Shown here: in pieces, positions 17,597-25,103 of the stretch | Numbering within the stretch: position 1 is the first letter of the stretch | How the letters are laid out: the number at the start of each line of letters is the position of its first letter | IMG/VR virus record: IMGVR_UViG_3300025137_000048 | Span: 1 to 54,246 of that record | DNA: 54,246 nucleotides | Origin: a virus | Strand: one strand, 5' to 3' | Translations under genes and position numbers: made by a program | Notes under the pieces: model-generated | The model's database searches: none | What the model was told of the DNA's origin: nothing | What the model saw: the letters and a program-made list of their open reading frames with translations, nothing else

Positions 17597-17918
17597 ATAC
17601 TACCAATCCGTTATGTTTGTTTTTTAATTCTATTTGACAAGATAAACGACTTGCTTGTTCATCAAAGTTTTCTTCATACTCTAATAACGAAAGTTCAGGA
17701 GTGTTATCGCTTGCAGGTCCAGTTACTTGACGCCATTCCTTAGGCACATGAACATGACAAGTTGCACACGAACAAGACCCACCACAATCACCTTCAATAC
17801 CACTAACATATTTGTTCTTAGAATAGAAGCGTGTTGCTTCCATAAGAGTGGTATTTTCAGGTACTTGTATTGTTTCTTTTTCTCCTGTATCTTTTTGTAT
17901 TAAAGTTACTTCAATCAA
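17586..17918 (-). CDS. [2Fe-2S] ferredoxin
   Basis: A 110-residue plant/adrenodoxin-type ferredoxin. The cluster ligands are clear: Cys45, Cys51 and Cys54 in GDCGGSCSCATCHV and Cys94 in RLSCQIE, with an extra Cys49. N-terminal beta-grasp strands (MIEVTLIQKDTGEKETIQVP) and the family-like PASDNTPELSLLEY loop support the fold. It carries one electron to a partner enzyme. The start codon is TTG at 17918, preceded by GGAG with a normal gap; no ATG fits. It is sandwiched between two oxygenase genes and overlaps one. Ordinary 2OG oxygenases do not need a ferredoxin, so its partner is an open question. Confidence 0.93.
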   Translation of the reverse strand: MIEVTLIQKDTGEKETIQVPENTTLMEATRFYSKNKYVSGIEGDCGGSCSCATCHVHVPKEWRQVTGPASDNTPELSLLEYEENFDEQASRLSCQIELKNKHNGLVVYVP

Positions 17919-18641
17919 TTATCTTACTCCGTCTTGATTTAATGCCATTTCTAATTCTATTCGGTCATCAAAATTTACACTTACTGATACTCTTTCTGTA
18001 TCTGCTTGAAAAGGATAAACCATGTGAGATAATTGAGCAGGAAAAAAGAATATTTGTTTTTCTTTTGGTGTTCTAATCCAACCACCACTTGAAAACGACA
18101 TACCTGAATTACCAAAACTAAATTCAATACGACCTGCTGATGGTGTATTACTTCTTTTTGTATGATCTGCCTTTTCATTTTCTTCTTCTATTTCTTTAGG
18201 TACTCTTAAATAAGTAACACATGATATTTTACCTGTATGATTGTGTGCAGGATTCCATTCATTTGATTTCATAAAATTAACCCATACTGGTTTTTGCATT
18301 ATTATTTCATTTGGTTGTCTTACAAATCTTTTTTTAATTTTGTTTGCTTGATGAGCAGCATTAGTATAGTGTGCTGCTAAAAAACAAAATTCGTCTTCAA
18401 TCATTTTTGCTTCTTCTTTAGTAAATGCTTTATCATAAGAATATTCTTCACTTAAACAACCTGCTAATCTACCCCTATAATCATTTGTCTCTGTGTTAAT
18501 ATCTGAATTAGGATGTGTGCCGTCTCTTAATTGATCTGCTCTGTTTAATAATGTACTATGCAATTCATCACTTATAGTTGTTTCCATAATTACAGGACCA
18601 AAAGGAACAGTCCAATCTATTTGTCTACCTTCTATACTCAT
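17919..18641 (-). CDS. 2OG-Fe(II) oxygenase B, HxH type
   Basis: A 240-residue protein with the jelly-roll signature VWVNFMKSNEWNPAHNHTGK (His133, His135), the strand CVTYLRVP, an inserted acidic loop (about 150-165), FFFPAQLSHMVYPF (His206) and ERVSVSVNFDD (Arg217). This matches phage 2OG-Fe(II) oxygenases near TIGR02466, again with HxH. I place the start at the ATG at 18641, which forms an ATGA overlap with the stop of oxygenase C; a GTG two codons upstream is the alternative. The substrate is unknown. Confidence 0.82.
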   Translation of the reverse strand: MSIEGRQIDWTVPFGPVIMETTISDELHSTLLNRADQLRDGTHPNSDINTETNDYRGRLAGCLSEEYSYDKAFTKEEAKMIEDEFCFLAAHYTNAAHQANKIKKRFVRQPNEIIMQKPVWVNFMKSNEWNPAHNHTGKISCVTYLRVPKEIEEENEKADHTKRSNTPSAGRIEFSFGNSGMSFSSGGWIRTPKEKQIFFFPAQLSHMVYPFQADTERVSVSVNFDDRIELEMALNQDGVR

Positions 18642-19378
18642 ACCCACTGCTCTTTCTCATCAGCGTGTTTACCACCTTCTTGAAATTCACCATGATGTTT
18701 TGCTTCTGCTATTTTTAATTTATTCATTGCGTCCATGTTTTTTGATGTGTGAGGATAACCAAGACCTGGTCGACAATCAAACTTTGCGTCTTTGAAAGGA
18801 CCATTTCTATCACAATAATGAAAGAACACTTGTGATTGCATAAGACCTTTAAATTCTTCACGCCAATGATCTACTTCACAACCACGATAAATTATTGCGT
18901 CACCTGGTTGCATATCGTAACCTTTATCTTCTTTAGGATTACCACCATATCGTTGACCGTTAGCAGTATTATTAACCCATAGTTGCCAGTTATAATCTGT
19001 TTTCTTAAATGCGTCTAGATTACTATAATCATAACCCAAACATATTGTAGCAGATATTTCACAAGCAGGTCTGTCAGTATGATGTTTTAATATATCACCT
19101 TGTTTATATACTCTATAAAAAGTATATGTAGGCCATAACTCTACACCTGTTAATTCTTCCATCTTTGGCCATGTGTGTTCAAAAATAGATTCCATTAAGT
19201 GATCACCATGTATTGAATGTGTATGTGGTATTTGACCTGTTGCACTTTCTGGTGAATGATTATGTCTTGCCTGATGTAGTGTGTATGTTGTAGCAAGTTT
19301 TGCTAATTCAGGACTAATAAAATTTTTTACTAAAAGATATCTATCCTTTTCAAATTGTTCCATTGTTTCTTTACTCAT
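18638..19378 (-). CDS. 2OG-Fe(II) oxygenase C, HxD type
   Basis: A 246-residue oxygenase. After an N-terminal helix (FEKDRYLLVKNFISPELAKL) comes the core: TYTFYRVYKQGDILKHHTDR with ligands His100 and Asp102, EISATICLGYD, MQPGDAIIYRG, and EVDHWREEF with distal His171. Where many relatives have Arg after the distal His I see QSQVFFHYCD, so the 2OG-binding residue is uncertain. This is a common architecture in marine phages and resembles prolyl-hydroxylase or phytanoyl-type enzymes. A GGAGA site lies 6 nt before the ATG. Its stop forms an ATGA coupling with oxygenase B. Confidence 0.85.
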   Translation of the reverse strand: MSKETMEQFEKDRYLLVKNFISPELAKLATTYTLHQARHNHSPESATGQIPHTHSIHGDHLMESIFEHTWPKMEELTGVELWPTYTFYRVYKQGDILKHHTDRPACEISATICLGYDYSNLDAFKKTDYNWQLWVNNTANGQRYGGNPKEDKGYDMQPGDAIIYRGCEVDHWREEFKGLMQSQVFFHYCDRNGPFKDAKFDCRPGLGYPHTSKNMDAMNKLKIAEAKHHGEFQEGGKHADEKEQWV

Positions 19379-19392
19379 TTTAGTTCTCCTTA

Positions 19393-19983
19393 TTAATAAA
19401 AATTTGGATCATTAGTTTTTGGATCTTCTTTATCATATCCTAACCAACCAGTAATAATTAATTTTTCCTCTGTACTACTTATTAGACCTCTATGTGCGTA
19501 AGGATAATTGACAGGCCATATCAAAGTCAATCCTTTCTTACAAGGTGCTTTCCAATTTAAATATGTAAACTCTGTACCACCATTCTTTGTATCTGTTAAG
19601 TAAGTCATGAACGCCATTATTCTATGACTTTCATTGTATGACATAATTTCGCAATGTTCTTTATGATATCCTCCACCAGGTTTATAGTATTGTATATTAA
19701 CACCATCACATGTACCCCAAGGATGATGTCTAGCCAATATAGGAAACTTGCGAACATAATTATCTATTATATCGTGTAATTCGAGGTGCCATATTTTTAA
19801 GTTTGTTATTTCTTTAACAGGCATTCCTAAGTCTAAAGAATCCTTAACCGTTTTATCAATCTTTCCATAAGGACCCATTCTTCCTTGCGTAATTCTATGT
19901 TGTTCTTTCTTGTACATATTAAGACAATTTTCTACAGCACGATCAGAAACATATTCTGCATGTATACCAAAAGGTGTTTCCAT
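19393..19983 (-). CDS. 2OG-Fe(II) oxygenase D, P4H-like with HxE
   Basis: A 196-residue prolyl-4-hydroxylase-like oxygenase. The core reads DGVNIQYYKPGGGYHKEHCE, then MAFMTYLTDTKNGGTEF, GLTLIWPVNYPYAHRG and EEKLIITGW. The metal pair is His110/Glu112 rather than HxD; distal His164 and Lys174 (the usual 2OG-anchoring Lys of P4H-type enzymes) are present. The Glu substitution could alter activity or support unusual chemistry. It starts by TAATG overlap with oxygenase E. Substrate unknown. Confidence 0.85.
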   Translation of the reverse strand: METPFGIHAEYVSDRAVENCLNMYKKEQHRITQGRMGPYGKIDKTVKDSLDLGMPVKEITNLKIWHLELHDIIDNYVRKFPILARHHPWGTCDGVNIQYYKPGGGYHKEHCEIMSYNESHRIMAFMTYLTDTKNGGTEFTYLNWKAPCKKGLTLIWPVNYPYAHRGLISSTEEKLIITGWLGYDKEDPKTNDPNFY

Positions 19984-20894
19984 TATTTAAAAGGTCTTCC
20001 TAAACTCCATATAACTAAAGAGTATCTTGTGCCAGAGGTTACTGGTGTAACTTGGTGATGAAGAAATGATGGAAAAAGAATCATTGATCCTTGATCTCTT
20101 ATCTCTTTGCATGTTTTAAATCTTCCTCTACCTGCATGAGGACCAAAATCAAATTTAAGATTACCACCTTTGTATTGATCAGGTGTTGTTAAATTTAATG
20201 TCATACTTAATTTTCTTATCTTAGCCCAATAAAATCTATTATCTGTAAAACCAGTTGCCGGCACATCATTATTCCACAAGTCTTTCTTTTTTCTTACAGG
20301 ACAATCTTGATCTGTTATTTCTACTTTAGGAAATGAATTACCAAACTCATCTTTTTCCATAATAAAATCTGTTCCTTTTTCGTTAGGAATTAATTTACAA
20401 ATTTTCCACTTACCATCTTTACCTTTTAATGTTGGTTTATACATACTAGGCCAATCTGAACTACCGTCAGCATGCCAACCATAAAATTGTCCTGGTTCAT
20501 ATTTTGTAAACTGACAAGCCTCACTAAAATTCCACTCATAGTTCCAACCTGCTTTTTGATTTGCCTCATGAATAAAAGGATGTATCATATCATATAACCA
20601 TTTATCACTTAACCAAGCAATTGAACTATCTCTTACATATCCGTCACTTTCTTTGATACCTAACTTTTTTTGTTTTTGTTTTGTCATATTGGCAGTAGCA
20701 ACATTACCTGTTTTTTCACCTGCCATAGTAACTCCACCTTTTTCTTTACCATCAGCAGTTTGTGCCTTGATTGCGTCCTCACCATATGCACTTGATTTTT
20801 TTGTTAATTCAGTCATACCTGCTTCTAAAATTTTAGTACATTGTTTAGGTGTCAACGCACTTTTAAAAAAATAATAATTATTTACTAGTTGCAT
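19983..20894 (-). CDS. 2OG-Fe(II) oxygenase E, PKHD-type hydroxylase
   Basis: A 303-residue protein of the PiuC/YbiX-like PKHD-type hydroxylase group. Metal ligands are His141 and Asp143 in FYGWHADGSSDW and His280 in MILFPSFLHHQVTPV, with Arg290 in SGTRYSLVIWSLGRP for 2OG. An insertion of about 80 residues lies between the first pair and the second half (roughly 150-230), larger than usual for the family. I chose the ATG at 20894 (MQLVNNYYFFKSALT), which has AAGGAGAG upstream, over an upstream in-frame ATG at 20948 that lacks a clear site. The short start still overlaps the previous gene by 17 nt. Confidence 0.88.
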   Translation of the reverse strand: MQLVNNYYFFKSALTPKQCTKILEAGMTELTKKSSAYGEDAIKAQTADGKEKGGVTMAGEKTGNVATANMTKQKQKKLGIKESDGYVRDSSIAWLSDKWLYDMIHPFIHEANQKAGWNYEWNFSEACQFTKYEPGQFYGWHADGSSDWPSMYKPTLKGKDGKWKICKLIPNEKGTDFIMEKDEFGNSFPKVEITDQDCPVRKKKDLWNNDVPATGFTDNRFYWAKIRKLSMTLNLTTPDQYKGGNLKFDFGPHAGRGRFKTCKEIRDQGSMILFPSFLHHQVTPVTSGTRYSLVIWSLGRPFK

Positions 20895-21654
20895 GATGTG
20901 GACACTCTCCTTTCTTAATCTCGTCTTTTCTATGTTTAGCGTAACCATTACCCCACTTTGTTCTTACATGGTAGTAACTTGTATTTCTTGCTTGTCTTAA
21001 TTCTGTTGTTTCATTTGTTACATTTAAATCAAAACTTTCTCTACGAATAGGAATGTATTGTGCTAGAGGAGTACCTCTTTGTAATTCAAAAACACCTTTT
21101 TTATGAAACATCATTTGTTGATTTATTTCATGGTGTATATCTGTCCATATAACAGCACTCGCTACTGTAAACACAGGATTAAAATGCCACATCATAGGTA
21201 ATTGTAATAAAGAAACACCCTTAGGTGTTCTTACACGCCAAGGACAATTAGGTTTCATTACTACTGTTGGTTTGGCATGTTTAGGAAGAAAATCTGCTAA
21301 TTGTGTTGGTCCATGATTATCAAAACTAAATTCTGCAGCAGGTGAGTTCCATTTCCATGAACCATCATCAAATATTTCTACTTTTAAATCACACCATAAA
21401 GGTACAACAAAACCCATACTCATAAACTCTGGTATTGCAGGACATCTTTTTACAGTACCTTTGTTATGAAGATTATTAATTTTATTATCTTTTAATACTG
21501 TTTCGTTTTGCCATTGAGGTGTATTAGTCCACCATTTAGGCATAAAATTGTGAGATTCCTTTACAGGTTCAACACCAGGTATACCTTCTATATCAGACCA
21601 AATATCAATTACGTCTTCTTTTTTAGGACCAAACTTAAATAGTTTCTTTAACAT
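20878..21654 (-). CDS. Unknown protein embedded in the oxygenase island
   Basis: A 258-residue protein without an HxD/HxH...H arrangement that I can read as an oxygenase. Visible segments are a basic start (MLKKLFKFGPKKED), ESHNFMPKWWTNTPQW, TVKRCPAIPEFMSMGFVVPLW around residue 68, and LLQLPMMWHFNPVFTVASAV. This resembles a hypothetical family I have seen in cyanophage genomes, with no function known to me. It overlaps oxygenase G by 20 nt upstream and oxygenase E by 17 nt downstream, so it is produced with them. A role as partner or substrate-handling protein is possible but unproven. Confidence 0.75.
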   Translation of the reverse strand: MLKKLFKFGPKKEDVIDIWSDIEGIPGVEPVKESHNFMPKWWTNTPQWQNETVLKDNKINNLHNKGTVKRCPAIPEFMSMGFVVPLWCDLKVEIFDDGSWKWNSPAAEFSFDNHGPTQLADFLPKHAKPTVVMKPNCPWRVRTPKGVSLLQLPMMWHFNPVFTVASAVIWTDIHHEINQQMMFHKKGVFELQRGTPLAQYIPIRRESFDLNVTNETTELRQARNTSYYHVRTKWGNGYAKHRKDEIKKGECPHHATSK

Positions 21655-22165
21655 TAAACGATACCGCTATTCTTTCATCATCTGAAAAACTTTCACCAAC
21701 GCCATGTCTAGTTGCGCCATCAAAGATAACTAACATTCCATCTGTGGGTGTAATTTTTTGTTTTAGTTGTGGAAAAAGTAAATCGCCACTATTTTTAGGT
21801 GCTTTAATATAATACACACCTGACCATAATGCTGGCCAATGATCATGTGTTATTGCATAATTGCCTTTATTGTAAATCATACCCCACATATCTGATATTC
21901 TAGGTTGTATTTCTCTACGATAATATTTTTTACTTAGAAATCTAGTTGCTGCAATTACATGTTCTTCAAACTTATCAAAACCAGGTTTGCCTGACATATT
22001 CCAATCAGTCATGTATGCTTTAACATTAGTTTTATGATCTTGTTTATCACCACTTTTTTTAATTTCTTCTACTAATTTATCCACCATATCAGGATCTACA
22101 ATTGTTGTTGTAAAAACACTAGTAGGTTTTATTGTTTCAAAATTATGTTGTAATATTTCACTCAT
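21635..22165 (-). CDS. 2OG-Fe(II) oxygenase G, HxH type
   Basis: A compact 176-residue oxygenase of the TIGR02466/PF13759 type. The motif block is SDMWGMIYNKGNYAITHDHW (His107, His109), LWSGVYYIKAPKNSGDLLF, GMLVIFDGATRHGVGES (His154) and DERIAVSFNV (Arg165). The usual final C-terminal extension is short. It overlaps the preceding oxygenase H by 8 nt and the following unknown gene by 20 nt. Which substrate it acts on cannot be read from the sequence. Confidence 0.87.
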   Translation of the reverse strand: MSEILQHNFETIKPTSVFTTTIVDPDMVDKLVEEIKKSGDKQDHKTNVKAYMTDWNMSGKPGFDKFEEHVIAATRFLSKKYYRREIQPRISDMWGMIYNKGNYAITHDHWPALWSGVYYIKAPKNSGDLLFPQLKQKITPTDGMLVIFDGATRHGVGESFSDDERIAVSFNVKETI

Positions 22166-22907
22166 CTTTTAACTCCAAATCTTGTATTGTAACTGATCCT
22201 CCACTATTGTGACCTTTTCCTAATTTTTTAGGTTCTACACCAATTTTTCTTCCTTGCATAAAATTAAATGATATTGAATATCTCCATCCTTTACTATTAG
22301 TTTCTTCAAACTCTTTATTTAAATTAGGTTCTACTTCGTGCATTAACCAAGCAGGAAATATTATTAATCTACCTGGCACTGGTTCATAATAAACTTCTCT
22401 CCAAGTAAAATTTTCTCTAGTTTTAAAACGAGGTAAAATCATATGTGCTTCACCTCTAGGATCTGTAAACCAAATACGACCACTATCTTTAGGTGCTTGT
22501 ATATAATAAACACCAGACCATAAACCACCTGGGTGTATATGATTTCTGTTATGTGAATATCTTTTGTTTATGTTTGCCCACATATTATCAGCATAAGGTT
22601 CAAAGTCAGGATCATATCCTTGATCATCAAACACTTTTTGCACTTTTTCAAATATCCATTTAGTAATATGGTTGTATTCATTTCTGTGGTGCATATCAAC
22701 AGCACTATGCCAACCTAATGAGTTAGAACGAACAATACCTTCTTCATCTCTTTTTTCCCATTGATCTACATTTTTTTTAATTCTGTTATTTGTTTCTAGT
22801 GCCGTAGGATGATCAAAGAAATAGATCATTGTTGGATAAAAACTTTCTCTTATTAAAGTATCCTTTGGGGGAGTGCCTTGATTTTTTTTAGATGTATGTT
22901 GGTCCAT
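22158..22907 (-). CDS. 2OG-Fe(II) oxygenase H, HxH type
   Basis: A 249-residue oxygenase and the best textbook match here to the TIGR02466 family: NMWANINKRYSHNRNHIHPG (His123, His125), LWSGVYYIQAPKDSGRIWFT, DPRGEAHM, PGRLIIFPAWLMHEVEPN (His190) and WRYSISFNFM (Arg209). An N-terminal part (FYPTMIYFFDHP) is also typical. The last 30 residues form a Gly/Lys-rich tail. The start at 22907 lies inside the end of oxygenase I, with a weak AGGATGG site, so translation is probably coupled. Confidence 0.9.
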   Translation of the reverse strand: MDQHTSKKNQGTPPKDTLIRESFYPTMIYFFDHPTALETNNRIKKNVDQWEKRDEEGIVRSNSLGWHSAVDMHHRNEYNHITKWIFEKVQKVFDDQGYDPDFEPYADNMWANINKRYSHNRNHIHPGGLWSGVYYIQAPKDSGRIWFTDPRGEAHMILPRFKTRENFTWREVYYEPVPGRLIIFPAWLMHEVEPNLNKEFEETNSKGWRYSISFNFMQGRKIGVEPKKLGKGHNSGGSVTIQDLELKDE

Positions 22908-23541
22908 GAATCCATCCTACTATAGCATGTCGTGTGCCAGTTTTAATTTTACTTACTCTGTGTGCTAAAAATGAAGGGAACATAATACAAGTGCCTTGTT
23001 GTCTAAACGCTTCTGTATTTGTTTTCGTTCCTAAAAATTCTAAATCACCACCTTCATAATCTTCAGGTTTAGATAGTTGAATTGTAAAACTTAATTTACG
23101 ATTAGGTACATTTTTACCTACATCTATATGCCAATCATAATGACAACCTTTACCATATTCCATGATCATAGGTGCGTCATAATTCATAAAACCAGATACA
23201 TCAAATTTATATCTTGCTTCATTTGCTTGTTGCATTAATTCAAGTATTCTTGTATGAGGCCAACCTTCTTCATTCATCATTAAACCTTGTTGTTTAACAT
23301 TACGAAGTTTCTTATCTATCTCGCCCTCATTTACTTCACCTTGTATCCACAAGGGACTTTCGCAAGCTTCTATAACTGCTGTACATTGTTCAGGACTAAA
23401 AAAACTTGTGTGAACAATTGACGTAAATAAATCGTTTGTTTGTACGGATTCTTGTGTGACAGCCGCTGGTGGTTCATTTACTTTTTTGAACCCGGTGTCT
23501 TTTGATAGTTGCTCATCAGCAACTTTTATATTTTCTTCCAT
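22888..23541 (-). CDS. 2OG-Fe(II) oxygenase I, PKHD-type hydroxylase
   Basis: A 217-residue PKHD-type hydroxylase: His138 and Asp140 in CHYDWHIDVG, KLSFTIQLSKPEDYEGGDLEF, CIMFPSFLAHRVSKI (His194) and GTRHAIVGWIHGP (Arg204). Family members such as YbiX share this layout. I place the start at the ATG at 23541 (MEENIKVADE) because AAGGAG stands 5 nt before it. An upstream in-frame ATG at 23577 would begin inside the conserved leader hairpin at 23560-23578 and has no ribosome site. The first 35 residues are polar and probably disordered. Confidence 0.9.
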   Translation of the reverse strand: MEENIKVADEQLSKDTGFKKVNEPPAAVTQESVQTNDLFTSIVHTSFFSPEQCTAVIEACESPLWIQGEVNEGEIDKKLRNVKQQGLMMNEEGWPHTRILELMQQANEARYKFDVSGFMNYDAPMIMEYGKGCHYDWHIDVGKNVPNRKLSFTIQLSKPEDYEGGDLEFLGTKTNTEAFRQQGTCIMFPSFLAHRVSKIKTGTRHAIVGWIHGPTYI

Positions 23542-23600
23542 TATATCTCCTTCTACTGTTATACTCTCAACGAGCACATTTACATAGTGTTACTATATAT
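23542..23600 (-). promoter_or_regulatory. Conserved leader element, copy 1
   Basis: A 59-base element filling the gap before oxygenase I. It matches copy 2 (25038-25095) with 5 substitutions and one 1-base gap in my alignment. It contains a potential 7-bp hairpin at 23560-23578 (arms UGUGCUC/GAGUAUA, loop GUUGA), a second dyad ATAGT-N3-ACTAT at 23584-23596, an A/T-rich TATATA tract and the ribosome site AAGGAG. Changes between copies in the stem keep pairing through G-U or A-U alternatives. Probably a promoter or leader control unit; function unknown. Confidence 0.65.
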
Positions 23601-23601
23601 G

Positions 23602-24357
23602 TTATTTTTTCTTCGTGGTTTTTTTCTTTATTGAAGAAACTTTATTTCTTCCTCCATAAACTCTTGGATCACTAAAAGTTATTCTATTGTATTTAATTCC
23701 GCCTCCAGTACCAGGAGGTGTTCTATCTAATGTTTGAAAACCTTTACCAAAGTTATTTGTTTCAGACATAATTAATTCCCACTTTTGTTTTGCTCTTTCT
23801 TTTTTTGCTTCTTCAGATTTTAATATCATATCCTCAGTAGGTTTATTTAATTTAAGAACATCAGGATTAAAATTTTTCTTACCTTTAAATGCTTGACCAT
23901 GATTTGCAGCGTCTATCCATTGTCTTAATCTCATTGACTTATCTGGTTTATGTTCTTGGTGCCATTGACCTGTTATAGGACTTTGGTGCATAGCACCTTT
24001 ACCCACAGGCTTCTTTGGTTTACGCCACCACCATTTTGAAATTAATAAACCACGACCTTTATCTAACATACGACCTAACCAATCTTTACCATGTGATTTA
24101 AAGTTTTGATAATCAGAAGCAATAGTTTTATTTAATTCCATATTTTGATGATGTTGTTTCCATCTAAACTCTCTCTGTTCTTGACTTTCTCTATATTTCA
24201 TTTCAAACTCTAGTAACTTATCATAAGATATATCACCTTTAGCAAAAGCTTCTTTTTTATCTTTATATGCATTTAAATTGTGAACTTCCCATTCCCAATC
24301 TGTAGGCATTTTTGTTTTCCAATTTAGTGGAATATATTTTTTGAAATCAAATCCCAT
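23602..24357 (-). CDS. Lys-rich unknown protein in the oxygenase island
   Basis: A 251-residue very basic protein, Trp- and Lys-rich, predicted helical in the first 100 residues (FAKGDISYDKLLEFEMKYRE, REFRWKQHHQNMELNKT). KWWWRKPKKPVGKGAMHQSP follows near residue 108, and the end is VSSIKKKTTKKK. I recognise no enzyme domain. Its Lys-rich terminus resembles the 49-residue protein at 53791-53940. It lies between oxygenases I and J, and the two-gene unit with J is flanked by the two leader copies. It could be a structural, nucleic-acid-binding or substrate protein. Good AAGGAAAG ribosome site. Confidence 0.72.
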   Translation of the reverse strand: MGFDFKKYIPLNWKTKMPTDWEWEVHNLNAYKDKKEAFAKGDISYDKLLEFEMKYRESQEQREFRWKQHHQNMELNKTIASDYQNFKSHGKDWLGRMLDKGRGLLISKWWWRKPKKPVGKGAMHQSPITGQWHQEHKPDKSMRLRQWIDAANHGQAFKGKKNFNPDVLKLNKPTEDMILKSEEAKKERAKQKWELIMSETNNFGKGFQTLDRTPPGTGGGIKYNRITFSDPRVYGGRNKVSSIKKKTTKKK

Positions 24358-24359
24358 TT

Positions 24360-25037
24360 TTACTTTCCTTTATCTTCCGTTACGTTTTGAACAATTTTTG
24401 GATCCATTACCGCTGCCATATTAAAATGTACAAATCTAAATTTTTCGTTATTCAGACCAGCAAAATGTGAATATGCATGTGGCATATAAGAATTAAAAAA
24501 TATAAAATCTCCTGGTCTAACAGGATAATGTATTTGAGTAGAGGCATGAGTAATTTTTTTTGGATCTTTAGAATCCAAATCTGTCATTATCTTACCTGGT
24601 CGTGGATCATGAAATGAAGGTTTAGATGTTTTTTCACTACATTGTAAAAAGTAAAAACCACTCATGTGATTATTACCGTGAATGTGTATATCATGAAAAC
24701 CACCTTCTTCAGGAAATTCTTGTACCCAACACTCTTGTAATAAAGGCATTTTACCTTCTAATTTATATCCTTGCCACGATAAAACATTCCACATTTGTTG
24801 CATAACAAATTCAACAAAAGGTTTAAAAGGTTTTTCTTTCCAAAGATTATGACTATGATATGAATTAGGTAACTGATCTATCGTACCATCTTTAAGTTTT
24901 TTTTGATTTTCTTTTTTTAATCTATCTATAATAGGATCAACATGTTTATCTAAAGACAACCATTGTGTGTCGTTTCCTCTGTATATAGAACACGGAAATA
25001 AATCGTGTCTGTTTAATTCTAAAGGTACTGTATTCAT
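24360..25037 (-). CDS. 2OG-Fe(II) oxygenase J, HxH type
   Basis: A 225-residue oxygenase and the first gene of the island in transcription order. The core reads LLQECWVQEFPEEGGFHDIH with His118/His120 in HDIHIHGNN, MSGFYFLQCSEKTSKPSFHD, then RPGDFIFFNSYMPHAYSHF (His187) and NEKFRFVHFNMAA (Arg201). This fits the TIGR02466-like phage oxygenases. A strong AGAAGGAG site is 5 nt before the ATG, at the end of leader copy 2. Substrate unknown. Immediately upstream is the first glycine-rich adhesin gene. Confidence 0.87.
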   Translation of the reverse strand: MNTVPLELNRHDLFPCSIYRGNDTQWLSLDKHVDPIIDRLKKENQKKLKDGTIDQLPNSYHSHNLWKEKPFKPFVEFVMQQMWNVLSWQGYKLEGKMPLLQECWVQEFPEEGGFHDIHIHGNNHMSGFYFLQCSEKTSKPSFHDPRPGKIMTDLDSKDPKKITHASTQIHYPVRPGDFIFFNSYMPHAYSHFAGLNNEKFRFVHFNMAAVMDPKIVQNVTEDKGK

Positions 25038-25095
25038 TATAACTCCTTCTACTGTTACACTCTCAATGAGTATATTTACATAGTGTACTATATAT
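25038..25095 (-). promoter_or_regulatory. Conserved leader element, copy 2
   Basis: A 58-base partner of copy 1, filling most of the gap between the adhesin stop (25104) and oxygenase J. Hairpin 25056-25074 has arms UAUACUC/GAGUGUA and loop AUUGA. The dyad ATAGT-N2-ACTAT (25080-25091) has the same arms as copy 1 but a spacer one base shorter. Not seen elsewhere in the window. Confidence 0.65.
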
Positions 25096-25103
25096 AAAAC
25101 TTT

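Noticed and set aside
20895-20948. Longer start for oxygenase E
   Set aside because: The extra 18 residues would lie inside the upstream gene with no ribosome site; the ATG at 20894 has AAGGAGAG.
23542-23577. Longer start for oxygenase I
   Set aside because: It would start inside the conserved leader hairpin and include the ribosome site as coding sequence; the ATG at 23541 fits better.
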